From: Setophaga petechia
Taxonomy: Eukaryota; Chordata; Aves; Passeriformes; Parulidae
Assembly (NCBI GenBank): GCA_024362935.1
Contig: JANCRA010000011.1
Coordinates: 9,355,501-9,419,500 of the forward strand
Length of the DNA: 64,000 bases
Direction: 5' to 3'
Part shown: one piece after another, positions 46,731 through 59,189 of the stretch
Numbering within the stretch: the stretch's first letter is position 1
How the letters are laid out: each line of letters opens with the position of its first letter
Translations under genes and position numbers: made by a program
Notes under the pieces: model-generated
What the model was told of the DNA's origin: nothing
What the model saw: only the letters and a program-made list of their open reading frames with translations
Databases searched by the model: none

Positions 46731-48449
46731 TGCATTAAGTATTAATTATGATTTCTAATTAAAATGATATTTTTTTTGTATTTAACACTCAGTGTTATTC
46801 TGTTTTCCAGTACTCATACCAGCCAACCTCTAAAGCATGAAAGTTTTCCTCTCCAGAAGTTGCCCCAGTGTTACTGGGTGGAGAAGTGGAGGCTCCATGG
46901 CATGCCAGATGACATAAAGGGGTGTCAGAGTTGGACTGCTGTCATCCATGCTGATTTCAAACACAGAGCTGCCACTGGCATATTTGCAGTTAATGCCAGG
47001 AGACTGTCTGAGTTAGTAATCACTATTTGTCTTGTGCTTCAGACTGGATGTCCAGATGCTTCAGTCCCTACATCACCAGGGTGACAGAGTGTTTGAGGTG
47101 ACTGGCCAGAGGACCTTGCTGACTTGTAGAACCACAGTTCTGAGAATCAGGCTCCCAATCCTTTATCTTACACAGTTCTGTGTGAGTAACTCCTCTAGGA
47201 GCCTTAGTCCAGTGGGACTCCAGACACTGACATTCAGCAGTGCAGAGTGCTGTCTGCTGGATAACAGCCACCTCTGGATGAGTCTTCAGAAAGAAAAGCT
47301 GCAGGAATGCCATTTCTCATCAGCTGGTGTCACTGCTTGGAGCCAGATGTTCGCAGCTGGGTGTGGTAGTACAAAATGGTCTAGGAAAGAAAGAAGAAAA
47401 TGTTTAATAGGAAACATTAACATTCTGGCAAAGCTATGGGCAAATGCAGCAATCCCTTGTTTACAACAATAACTACTGGAAGCTGCAGAAATAGACCTCT
47501 GACATTTAAAGTAGTATGTTGATTCTTTTTGATCAGACAGGAGATAATGTCATGTGCTTATTTTACCATAAACACTCCTAATAAAGACTCAGCATTTCAG
47601 CAATTGGCAAGAAATAGAAGAACATGAAATATCTTTTGAATATTCAAACACCAGGGTGTTTGGAAATTTGCAGTTTCCTGTAATTGTACTTAGTATTTCT
47701 TAAACATTCTTTTCAGTAAATGTCTTGATTTATGAATAGGTGGTAACCTGATTATTGGAAATCTCAGAAGTAAGACAATTTACTTGTTCCATTTCTTTGT
47801 AAAATAACCCAGTCTCTGGGAATGAGAAATGTTTATGGTGAACAATGAGGACTATATTAAAATACAAAAATATAAATAAGGAAGAGCTTAGTGGCCTTTG
47901 GAAACGCAGCACATAATGCACACACAGTTCTATGTTTTAGGAGGATAGACATTCCCTTTTTCTGTGGACGTCTGATCATCTCACAGTGGCTGGTGAGTCA
48001 CATGATGTGAAGCAGGGTAATTCTGGTAGGACCAGTGTGGGGAATGAGAAAGAAGTCACTGAGAGTGAAGCACCTAAATATGCCCCAGACCGGGAGATGA
48101 AAGCGACCACAAGAGGTTGTGAGCACTGCTGCATTCGACCCTGCACCTGCTTATTAAGTGAACATACAGCTCCCAATTGGTTATATGAATAAAAGAGAGT
48201 TAGGGCTTCAGAGATTGATCCCAAACAGCTACAGAGCCATTTTTCTAGCTGGCAAAAAAGGCTGAGGCCAGCTGAATATCATGAGTCTTGGGCTTGGGTT
48301 AAAAGCATTTAAACTCCTACACAGTTCTTAGATTTCTGAAGTGAGGAGCCTAAGAATACATATGCTTTGAAAAACAGAGCAGAGATCTTTCTCTCATTTA
48401 GAAGAGAGTTGCTGGGGGACAGTGCTCCTTTTCATTATTATTTATTATT
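46731..48449. other. Unique non-coding sequence
   Basis: No gene is supported. A 146-codon plus-strand frame (47032-47472) has a minus-strand partner in the same place and no recognisable domain. The sequence shows neither clear splice structure nor a repeat I know. Confidence 0.55.
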
Positions 48450-48520
48450 CAGCTCAGTGGTTAGTACATTCATTCAGGATGTGGGTGACCCAAGTTCAGT
48501 TCCTTCCTCTGCCTGAGGGG
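48450..48520 (+). repeat. tRNA-derived SINE head with A- and B-box-like sequences
   Basis: CAGCTCAGTGG (48450-48460) matches a pol III A box (TAGCTCAGTGG type), and AGTTCAGTTCC (48493-48503) matches a B box (GGTTCRANTCC) at tRNA-like spacing. The intervening GGATGTGGGTGACCCAAG and the following TTCCTCTGCCTGA resemble a tRNA-derived repeat common in reptile genomes (recalled). No cloverleaf acceptor stem closes, so it is a SINE fragment and not a tRNA gene. The body downstream is not recognisable. Confidence 0.55.
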
Positions 48521-50099
48521 CTGTAAACTCACATCTCATACTTCCTTGGAGGGTGCCATTACCACCAGCCCATGGACTATTCTTAGGGTGGGGGACATTA
48601 AGTCCATCCTCTTGAAGTGGTTCCTCTTTGCATCTATCCTTTTTCTCTGTCTCAAGAAATGGGTAAATTTGTCATGTGAAAAGTAGCAGCTTCACCAGGA
48701 AGACCTCACAGAGCCCTAGAGCCCTTCTCTTGTTCATTCAAATTTAGGCCACAGCCTGGAGTGGAGACCAATTTCCTGAAAAGTGGAAGCTTTTGAGTTT
48801 GATTCCCCTAGGGCTGAGGGATAAAATGTATTTTCCATATATTTTCCTGTGCTAGTGCTCTGACACTTATCCATAAAGGGTGAGACTAAGGATGTACAAA
48901 CAACAACCCCTTTGGGGGATTGATCTCTAAATGACTTCCCAGATAGGGCAATTTGTGGTCAGAACCCCAGTGGTAAAACTGTCCAAGTGAAAAGGTACAA
49001 ATGTGTTTCAAGTAGCAATTTACCACTTGTAAAGACACATATTTCAGCTTTGCCATCTAGGAAGATCTTACTTTAGGGCTAGCATTTTATACATTAAAAA
49101 TCACTATAGTGGCTTACACCAGAAACTCTTGTTTTTTCCTGACTGCTTCTCTGCTATATAAATCTGTAGATGGGAAGTGATGTATGATAACTTCTTTGAA
49201 AATCTCCCCCTATGTGACACTTCCTACACTACTTAGGAAGGAGCATTTCTAAGCACCAAGTATGAAACAGAGGAATGGCAGACTGATTCCAAGTACAACT
49301 GAGGTAGCCTAAATAATAGAATTTCCGTGTGGATAAACTGGGTTGGTTCAGTTAGTTATCTGCTGTCAGATATATCTGACAGGAAAATGATTGCCTATTC
49401 CAAGAAACAAAAATCAAAAGGATTTTAAGAAAAAATACTTGCTGGCTGGGATAAATCCAGGGTACATATTGATGCTGACTCAGACTCAGCAGCAATTTGA
49501 GGAAGAGAAAACTCAACTCTTCGAGGTCTGTGGTCACACTGTTGCTCCTCAGTAATCAGAGCACAGCCCAGCATGGGCAAGTGGGGGCAGCAGCCAAGAG
49601 CCCCAGTCTCTTCTTGCTACGGAATAGAGGCCAGGAAGGCATTGCACATGGGAGCAGCAGGAAGCAGCCTGCTGGAGTCCTCATGGCATCTTGCTGGAGC
49701 TCGGTCCAGAGCTTAGGAAACCAAGGACCCTACTCTGCATTTAATCAGCTGCCTGCACCCCGTGTGAATGAGCCCCGTGCCCAGGGAGCTCAGGGCTGCC
49801 AGCTGCATGAAAGGCTCACTGTGTCTGGGGAGCCATGTGTGGGTCACACACAGTCCACTCCAAAGGCAGATAACTTTTGTTACAACCCTGAGCAATTGCA
49901 TTGAATTACTCTATCTCCAGCATATCTGCTGCTCTTAAACTACCCAGAGACAAGGCTTGGAGGAGATGGATTTTTTTATCATGTAAACAAGTGGAGCAGA
50001 CAGGATTATGTGTCAGAGAGACCAGGCTGCTGCATTGTTTTTAAATACCATTTTCTTAGATGGCTTGCAGTTATGTGAAGACTTTCCCTAAAATAAGAG
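48521..50099. other. Unique non-coding sequence
   Basis: No gene is supported. A 135-codon plus-strand frame (49497-49904) overlaps a minus-strand frame and shows no domain. Confidence 0.5.
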
Positions 50100-50720
50100 A
50101 CACATCTAATTGATAGCTGATGCCCAGCATAGTTATTGGTTGAACTGATGTTTTAATGAACCAGTGTGCAGCTGATAAGTTACTGGACAACTTCTCTAGC
50201 TTGTTAAAACAGTGATAAATAGAGTATCACTTGTCGAGGCCAGAGAGACTGACAGGGTGGCTGAGACAAAGCCAAATGCAATCTAATTCAAGCCCTTATC
50301 TATATCTTATTTGAAAGACCTTATTTGAAGATCTCTGATTGTCAAAGTTTGATAAGGGTCCATGTACTGTGAATTTATAGGCCTGTTGTTCCCACCATAT
50401 TTATAACCTCATCAAGGTAAGGTTACTTTTTTCTTTTTCTCGCTTCATGAAGAAGTCCCCGGGGGATCATTTCCAAGCAATTGAATTTAGTTACTTCATA
50501 CAATGGCAGGTGAAATTAGTGCAAAGTAACGGGAGCTAGATTAATGTGATTTCAGGAAATAATCCATAAAAATCTTATGAGCCCTTTAGCAGGTTGTAAA
50601 TTGGATTTTAGGCACGGGGAGAGAGAAAGAAAACTTAAAATCCTGAGAAAAATAATCAGTCAGTAATGAGAAGTGCTAACATTTTAACACTTTATGCTGA
50701 AATAAAATGCTGGAGAAAAA
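50100..50720. promoter_or_regulatory. Candidate conserved non-coding element (inference)
   Basis: The block is AT-rich and low in obvious repeats. It has a high density of motifs used by developmental transcription factors: CTAATTGATAG near 50107, TTATCT/GATAAG-type GATA sites near 50297 and 50350, TCAAAG TCF/LEF-type cores near 50342 and several TAATG/TTAATG homeodomain-type sites. Such texture is typical of deeply conserved enhancers, but motif density in AT-rich DNA is weak evidence and I could not align it to another genome. Confidence 0.3.
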
Positions 50721-51535
50721 AACATAAAAATGACAAACAGTGACTTTTTAAATGAGATGAATGATTAAAATTGTGATTATAAATGTAAATATATGCCTCC
50801 TGCTTTTCTTACCAAACAATTGATCCATTTATCATCAAAGAGTTGCAAATCAATAAGAAAAAATTGAGATAGAAAGAAAAGAAAAATGTGTTTCAAATAG
50901 TTGCCCATCCCACGCCTGCAATGGGGAACTGATTTTTTCTTAGTCTAGCCATTAATTTTCATCATGTATTGATAAAGATTTGTGAGTGGGGAGCAACAGG
51001 TCTAATGCTGTCAGTTTGAGGAGTGACCAGATTATCTTCTTTAAAAGGACTTATTTTCAAGTATTTTCCACATTCTTTGTAACCCCTTTAGTCCTTGTTT
51101 CACTGGAAATGGGAAACAAAATTTTGAAAATTTGTGTGCAATCCTGTTTTAGTTGTTTTAAAGCTAGGTCAGGACAGAATAAGAAATGTCTGGATAAGCT
51201 TGTGATTTTGATCAAAGTACATCTTTTGTGATACACTCCAGACAGCTTTCTTATCTAGAAAAATCCTCAGCATCTCAGTGAAAGTATCTCAGCAGAGAAG
51301 TAAGAGAATGGATGGCTGAATTCCTCCCTCTGAGCACAGGCATTTAGGAAAGGAAAGGTCCTGCTATAAAATGCGTGTGGCTTCTCCCCTCGCAGGGCCA
51401 GGGCAGATCCCTGTCCCACAGCCACAGCATACACAGGAAAGCAAAGAGAGAAGGAGCTCTTCATGAGCAAATTAGACAGACCATGGGCTGCTGGCCAGTT
51501 TTGTGTCATGCATGCAACCATATGCCTAAATGATC

Positions 51536-51563
51536 TTTCTTCTTCTCCCTTTCTTCTTCTCCC
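51536..51563 (+). repeat. Tandem 14-bp pyrimidine repeat, two exact copies
   Basis: TTTCTTCTTCTCCC occurs twice head to tail, at 51536-51549 and 51550-51563, with no differences. Confidence 0.9.
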
Positions 51564-52196
51564 TAAAGAACTGGCCTTATCCCTGATGCTTTTTGGGGCT
51601 GGTGCCTGAGCTGTGCTGGCTCCCAACAATGTGCTGGCATTGATGGCGGAGTGGTGGCTGCTACAGGTCAGAACCATGCCCGGGTGCATGTGAGCACTGG
51701 CGCTGCTCTTGAAACAGAGCTCTGGGATCTTTTACTTTGTTGCTATACATGACTGATACAACTACTCTGTCCTGATTGTAGAATGTGAGCTAAGGCTCAG
51801 CACTTCACTGTAGAGACCTTTTCATACAAAACTGCTTATATGCAGATGGTCATGAATCTCTTCCATAGATACGTAACTGAAGAAGATGAAAAGGACTATC
51901 CTTTCTCTCCTTTGACTATACAGAGGTTTACTATGCCTAACTTAGTTTAAGACATCTAAATTTATCTGCCTTGCAATACAGATGATGAACCCTAGTATAC
52001 CTATCCTGAAAAGCAATTTTTTGTAATTTCATGGGCCATGAAAATGAGCTGAAACCCAAGGTTCTTTGTGATTTGCAAAAATCAATGATTTTGTCATTCA
52101 AGAAGGTTGGTCTTTAGAAGGGAAAGCATTTGATAGAGGCCCTGAGCTGCTTTTTCCAGCCGTGTAGGGGTTAGAGCTGGAACACAGAGAAGGAGC

Positions 52197-52221
52197 CTTG
52201 GCATGGAGAAGCCATGCCAAG
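52197..52221. repeat. Perfect 10-bp GC-rich hairpin
   Basis: CTTGGCATGG (52197-52206) pairs exactly with CCATGCCAAG (52212-52221) across an AGAAG loop. The arms are half G+C, so the stem is stronger than the AT-rich ones elsewhere. The CTGGCATGG half-motif recurs at 52241-52249. Confidence 0.85.
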
Positions 52222-53843
52222 CAAAAGCAGGGAAGAAGAGCTGGCATGGACCTCAGGGTTTGGGGAGGCCCACTGAGCCCCTGCCCAGGGGAGGCTCTCA
52301 GCAGGGCCATGCTGGGACCCAGGATAGAATTCAATAAATCCCACCCACTCCTGGGAGCAGACTCCACCCACAGCAACAGCAAACATTTGGCTCGGTGGTG
52401 TCACAGAGTGTCAGAGAGGCTTACTTATTTCTCATTTGGCCTCTTTTTCTCACCAGGCCTTTAGTGGTGCATGATTTGTCTGGGAAGGATGATTTTATTA
52501 CATAGAGAGTCATACAGTAAACACCTTGGGAAGAATTTGATTGCAAGGCCATAAAATTGATTTCCTTTCCCACAGAGAAATAACTTCATAAGTGTAAAGA
52601 TATTTGATGTACATTTGATGTCAAAATAAGTATAGGCATACCAGAGGAGCAGAGGGGTTAAGCAGTTCATTTGCTGGGTTAGTATATCCTGAACAAAATT
52701 TCCCTTCATCTCCAGGTGTATATGGGTTTACTACTTACAAACAATGATATTAATATTTGAATATCTGTTGGAGATGAAAGAGAAGGAGCAGAGGAGGTGT
52801 GGAAGAGAGGGGCTGAGCCCATGTGAGACCTGCACATTGCAGGGGTGACATTCTGCTAATGAGGGAAAAGTGCTCAGCACATTACTGAAAGTTTTAGTCA
52901 CCAAAAGAATCCCAGCACAGGAAGGCAAATAAACTATGTGAGGATTACAGTAATGGAATAAACTCTAGCTGGTTGTTTAATGGAGTTTTATGAAATTATT
53001 AGAGTAATCCTTTCCTTTCTTCCCTCTGTATTTATTAGAGGAGATTGGCATTTAGATAAAGGCTAGGAAACTGATTTTCTGAGTCCCTCTGCTGCTCTCC
53101 AATTTTCTGAATAAAGAATAGTTGTTTTGGGGATCAAGGACACAGAAAACATCACTGGACCGGAGCTGAGCCACAAAATCAGGATCTTCTTGTCAAAATC
53201 CATATCCCTGCCAGCCAGGTGGAGCATTGCATTGGGGACCATCTCCTGGAGGGTCCCTGCTGATTGCAAGGGCCCTGTTGAAAGACCAAAAAGGGGATTT
53301 GGGTGCTTATAAGAAAGGAAAGAGAGAAACAGAATGTGATCTGACTAAAGTGAGCCTAGGTAGCAGACACAAGTGAGGATGTCAAATGGACTGACTGCTG
53401 TGAAAAGGTAACAAAATTTCATCCCCACAGATTAAGGAAGGAAGGCTATGGCAAACTTCATTAAAACAAGAAGAAAAGCAGCCACATTTTTCTAAGTCAC
53501 AAGGATCTGGGATACAAAGCTGAAAACATTAAGACCAGTGCCATACCATCAGCTGGCTCTTCCATTTCTGATTTTATTTGAGAACTGCTAACTGTTCATG
53601 TAACTTATTTTCTTGAGAGGTAGGAGTTTAGCTTTCAAAAAAACTGTTTAACTGCAAAACGTAGGAGACCAGATAATTGAATTTTCCAGTTTATATTTGA
53701 TCTAATTGTCTCAGTTGGTTATAATGTGAAATGGAAGAAATTTCCAGAAGACAAAAAGAAGCTTTTGTGCTAAAAGCAAACACTGAAGACTTTTGTGGGC
53801 ATTGTTATTTTGAGGAAATAATAAAAAAAATCTACAGAAAATG

Positions 53844-53856
53844 TTTTTTTTTTTTT
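53844..53856 (+). repeat. Poly(T) run
   Basis: Thirteen T residues in AT-rich sequence. Confidence 0.9.
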
Positions 53857-55233
53857 AGAATAAAAAGATAGAGACTGCAGTGTGCAAATAAAAGAAACTA
53901 TGCAAGAACACTGGAGCCATAAGTCCATGAGTTATTGTATCTGGCATATTTTGTGATGCCCTTATTTTCCAAGGGGAAAAAGAGTAGCAGAGCTCTTCCT
54001 TTCATTTGTACCGCTCCAGTGAGGAACCTTAGCTGGGGACTTTTTCAGAATAACACACATTTTCTACTGAGCAGACAGATTGCATGGGCAGAGCACTTCT
54101 GTCCATGTAGTTTATATGAGACTGGAATTTATTAGCACAGTGTTTTTAAAGTGCAATAAAATGCAGCACTCACATCTCTCTGGGGATCTGTATTATGTAG
54201 AGTGTTGTGACTTAAAAAGAAGAAGTGCTGTCATATTGTGCTCTACCACCCAACTTGCAGGAGCAACCATGGTTAGGTATTTAGAGGAAATACATTGGTA
54301 TTTTCAGCAGGGCTGAAAGAGAGTTCTTCCACACCAGGGCAGTGATTCATCTGCCTGAAAAGCTTTGTTCTACATTCCCCAGCCAAGTGGCAAAAGTTCT
54401 CTTCTCTAAATGTACAGGGGAGAAGGAAATAACACTCCTCTCTAGCAGCACTTCAGCTACCCAAAGGTAGATGTGTGCAGTGCCATTTAATAAGAACTGT
54501 CCTGAACTTTCCTTCCCACCACACAGGTTTATTATCTGCATGGCTTGTCCTGGTCCTAGGTGTGCTGCTAGAAGCCCTATCACACTGCTGGCTTCTCAGT
54601 CAATCCCTGGGGCTCTGTGACAGGCTGGTGGCACATTCCTCCTCTCCCCAACATCAGAAAAAAACCACATCCTTGCATGTAATCACCATGTGCAAAAAAC
54701 GTAGTTGAGGTTTAAGAACCACTTTAGAATTCAGTGGTGTTGTGTCTACTGGAATGACATTCATGTGCTGGAGAATTCTTTAGGGCATGCACAATTTATC
54801 TGCCCTGGATGACTCAGTATTGGACTCAGGGCTGGGCTTTCAAAGTGTTGTGGTGACTTTGCCTTCAGTTCCACCTTTCTGGTTTTAGCTTTACCTGAAT
54901 AGAAGTAAACTATTATTAAGAAAGGAAAAAATGTGTTTAGAGAATTCTAGTCTAAAGAATTTCAATGAGTATAAAATAGAGGGATGCTATTTGGAGAAAA
55001 TCTATTTTTGAGCTAGTTCTTCCACTGTAACTGCCCTTAAATAGGTAGAACTTACTACTGTGGCAAATTCTGTTTGGAGATGAAAAATTATATTTGGTCA
55101 GAAGTAGAACTGTTTCTTCCTTTTTTCATTTTTTCTTTATAAGTATTGAGGTAGTTAGCTCAACTGTTTCTCTTTGTGAAGACTGAATAGTTTCATTTTT
55201 TACAGTTTTACTACTGTGACATTCTAATATAAA

Positions 55234-55266
55234 TACACACACGCATATATACACTTATATATATTA
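55234..55266 (+). repeat. AC/AT-rich simple repeat
   Basis: TACACACACGCATATATACA followed by CTTATATATATTA forms an imperfect alternating purine-pyrimidine tract. Confidence 0.8.
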
Positions 55267-56929
55267 GTGGCGGACCTTGATGAAATGAAGCTGAAGCCAA
55301 GAGATTATTCAGGTTTGCTTTGCTTCAATTGTGTCTTCTTTGGTAGTTTTGGCTTTAGGTTTTGATGAAGATGCTAAAGAAATGAGATAATAGCTTATTT
55401 TCTTATTAAAGTTGTAGTAGAAGAAATGAACTTTCTTCTCATTTACCTCCTCCCTGAGAAAGTGAATATTCCTATATAGACCTCTCAGCAGGAAAGCATT
55501 TAGAAAACTCTGTCCTGGATCCTTGTTTTTATTTGTTAAGGAACCCTGAAGATTTAATTTAACTTCATCTCTGTCTTGCTTCCTACTCTTCCTCACCTGT
55601 TTCACTGAGTAGAGTAAATACACCAAGTAGAGAGTATCTGCCAGAATGCAGTGTGTATCCAGCACAGATTATTGCCTTAATTAGTGTATTCTTGCTTTTT
55701 CCTTTAGCAAATATCTGTCAGAAAAAAAGGCAAAAGTTTTCATTCATTGGTGACTCCATGATTGTTTTTGTGTCACTACTGACTGTGATTCAGGATCCTT
55801 GGCAAATCTGGCTGCGGCAGCTGAAGAAAAGGTGTTCATATGTGCCTACATCAGTTTGTCCTCTTGACCTGTTGAGCCCTAATAGCAGAAGTCACAGGAG
55901 ATCAAGGTGATCAGTGCTTTTAATGGTGGCCTAAGTTAGCATGCATCCATTGTAGGGGAATTCCAGAATTCCTTCTTTTGCAAGGATTTGTATTAGGATT
56001 CTAGTTTTGTTGCATGCAATCATGATAGAGACAATTGTTTCTCTGTACTTACATCCTTGTGTGTCTTGGAGTGCACAGAACAGCAAAGCAAACAAAGTGT
56101 TTTATATTAATTCCTTCTCCTGTCTCTGTCAGCTCCAGAAGATGAGCAAGTATAAGGACATTTTGCCCCCTACACTGCAAGCCCAGCCATCCAGTTAAGC
56201 TGTTGTCATTTATCAACCTCCTATGAAGCATTGAGTGCTGGGCATCATAAGATTCTGGCTATGAAGGGCAATGGCTGTTTAAGTTTTACCTTCTTAAATT
56301 CATTTTAGGTGTTCCTACTGAGGTAGAGTAGCCAAATAAATGAGTAATGTTACAGTGTCAGCACACCCAAGATTTTTGTGCTCAGCTGAACTGAGTTAGA
56401 TTTTTTAATTGTCATCAACATGGTATATAATAACACCTGTTCAAGGATGAATGAGTAGGTATCAGTAGTTTCAATTTTCTATTAATATATTAGGCTATTA
56501 ATTATATATTCAGAACACACATCCACACAACACCCAAACCCATAACCGTAAAGACTGTACAGTTAAGATGGAAGCATGTCAGGAAGCAAAAATAAAGATA
56601 AGAATTCAGCTGTAGTGCAAAGCTCTCCATAAGGAAGCAAAATCTTAATACATGAAGCATCAGACAACCTTAATAGTATGTGGCTTCACCAGCTGTTCCT
56701 TTAATTATAGCATGAAATTTAACATACATTAATTGTAAGGTTTTAATCATCTAACCAGAGAAATAGAAAACACTATGGACATGACTATATTTATACAGAA
56801 TCAAAAATGAAATTGTCTCAAACTTATTTAACCTTCCCTTCTCTGCCAACAGCAACAATAACAGAAAATCATCTGTGTCCTGAGGTTAAATACTCAGTCT
56901 TTCAGCCTGAAATGTGAATGCTTTGGCAG

Positions 56930-57290
56930 TGCTGAAAGTCTATTAAAGGAGAAGCTTTTTTTGAGATTGTTTTGGAAGCAAAGCTATTTGGAGCTCTATT
57001 AGACCCCGTTATAATGGCGGAGTGCGTGGGCAGATGTTCAAAAGCAACAAGGTTGCCACATCTTCACAGGGTATTGCTCATCAGCTGAGCAATGGTAACT
57101 GGCTAGTTGCACAAACTTACCCTCCCTGGTTGTAAAGTAAAACCTAATAGCTTAACTAATGAGTCATTAAACCAAAGTAACTCAGTGCTTTTGCTTGTAT
57201 GCTCACAATCAGAGACTGCATTGGAGCTGAAGTTTTAGTGCCAGGCACTATGGGTAAGGTTTGAAGGGATTTTGGAGTTATTTAGCATCC
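56930..57290. promoter_or_regulatory. Candidate conserved non-coding element with palindrome (inference)
   Basis: The block lacks known repeats and contains unusual retained CpGs (GGCGGAGTGCGTGGGC, 57017-57032), an AP-1-like ATGAGTCATTA near 57160 and a palindrome, ATTGCTCA-TCAGC-TGAGCAAT, at 57073-57093 with a CAGCTG E-box in its centre. This mix resembles a conserved enhancer. I cannot test conservation from the sequence alone. Confidence 0.3.
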
Positions 57291-59189
57291 GAAGCCACAT
57301 TTTCAAAGGTGGTGGGGTGATTTCATGAGCTCAGAGGCTCAGCTCCCCTGTGTCTCAGTGCCCACACCATTTGAAGAGAGTCTTTCTCAAGAGGGAGCTC
57401 AAGTCACTCAGGTCAGGAGGAAAGTGACGAGAAAAAGCCCTGAGGTTTCTTGCAGGGAAGGGAAGAAGTGGAGGAAATGACGCAGAGGATCCTGATCAGC
57501 TTGTGTGGTTGGTGAACTTTGTGGAAAGACCTGGGGAGTCTCTAGTTTCTTATTCAAGGGAGAAATTCACCCAACATTTCCCCTGCTTTGTTATACCACA
57601 GCTTGGTTTCTAAATCATTCAGACACTTTGGAAAATGCTGTCCTAAATGTCCACTCCTACTCATTAAAATCAGTGGGTATCAAAGATTTTTGGTGGGAAT
57701 GGCAGAGAGGGCCCTTACAAAGTTGCACTCCCCTTGCTTGTGACATGAACAGAGCCTGTTGTGTGAATGTGGTGTTGTGTTCATTCCAGGCCCATCTATT
57801 ATTCTCTGGGTAACAGCAAATACCATTTATTTCCATTTATGCAGACCATAAATCAACATGATATTAGCAGCATGTGATCTAATGCTGCACAGTGTGCATC
57901 AGCATGAGAAGAACAAATCTGTTCAAAGTTCTGGAACACTTAAATGTCCCTTTTTCACTCCCTTTTTCTCCTTCCCATTGTTTTAAAACCATTTAAATAA
58001 GACCTTCTACAATCATTACAGGGTGGGCTTTTTCTCTCTGGGGAAAAAGAAGCATTGCTGGAAACTGCTCTCTTCTAGTTTGCAGGGGAGGAAGATTTTA
58101 AACATCTTTCTAGTTTTCTATTATCACGAGAACAACCATGTTGCAAATCAACCTCCCAGATGTGGCAAAAAAGGATGACATTTAATAACAAATCACAGCA
58201 TCCAGATTGGGAGGGTTTCAGTTATATCCTGGTTTTAATACTGTGAATCCATCTGTTACAAAACAGGAGAGAATACTATCTCATCATTGGTGTCATTCAT
58301 AGATTACTAGCTGCTGTTACTTAAAGACACATATTTGGATGCCAATGAGATAAAAGGAGCTAAAATGAACACCCTTGTGAGATAACCTAGTGCCTGCTTC
58401 AGGCTGTACCTACCCGATGGCTCCAGTGAGCCAGACTGCCATCCCAAAATTAGCAGGCTTGGTGGAGGTGCAGGATGATTTGAAAGTTCACTGACTCCAA
58501 ATGGGTGTGTGCTCAGATGTAGCATGTACTAGCAGGCCTAAGACCAGGTCAATGTTCAGAACTGAGCTTCTCCTTCCCTCAGTGCTCCTGGAGCCACACA
58601 TGCCTGCCTGGCTTTATGGTTTTCTACCTGGGTGGAGAGCTCTGAAAGGAAACAAAACTCACGTCTTAATGATGGAAATCTCATTAAGAGTTCTGAAGGA
58701 AATCTACTTAAAACATTAATTGAAATATAAGGAGGTGATAGTGGGGTCCCAGTAGATGGGGAATTGCACAGCAGAGGGGCAACGGGGATGAAAGAACAAT
58801 GGAATCTTGTAGGTGTCTGCATAGGCAGTGTCACAGTGCATTAATTCTCTTTCCATGGCATGCAGAGGTAGGACAGTGCTATCAGTTTGCAAATTGCCCT
58901 ACACAATGGAAGTGTTGTGACACACTTAAGGGTTATAACAAAGACTCCATCCGAAGGACTGAACTGGAGGCTTCTCAGATCTCTCAGGGCAGTTTATCCC
59001 TTGATCACTCTCCATTTCTAGATGACATGGGTAATGCTAGACTCTTTTCTTGCAGCATTCATGTACCTGACAACATTATTTTGTCAAATGAGGTAAAAAA
59101 ATGTTTTTTGACCACTTTCAGGTGAATGATGATGTCGAAGAAGTTATGGAGTCTCCCTCACTGGGCATATTAAAAAACTATCTGAAAGC
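57291..59189. other. Unique non-coding sequence
   Basis: No gene is supported. Several frames of 70-108 codons (57505-57813, 58556-58834, 58799-59125) overlap and show no domain. Confidence 0.5.

Larger units (their letters stand above)
50721..56929. other. Mostly unique non-coding sequence
   Basis: No gene is supported. It includes a tandem 14-bp pyrimidine repeat (51536-51563), a 10-bp hairpin (52197-52221), a 13-T run (53844-53856) and an AC/AT-rich tract (55234-55266). The frames at 51267-51689 (140 codons) and 55309-55665 (118 codons) have no recognisable domain and lie partly in low-complexity sequence. Confidence 0.5.

Noticed and set aside
47032..47472. 146-codon plus-strand frame as a coding exon
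   Set aside because: There is a competing minus-strand frame, no domain and no convincing splice boundaries.
48450..48520. A functional tRNA gene
   Set aside because: Box-like sequences are present, but the acceptor and anticodon stems do not pair and no terminator-defined end fits.
55148..55154. GAGGTAG, the let-7 seed, also seen near 56320
   Set aside because: The rest of the mature sequence and the precursor hairpin are absent. A 7-mer is expected by chance.
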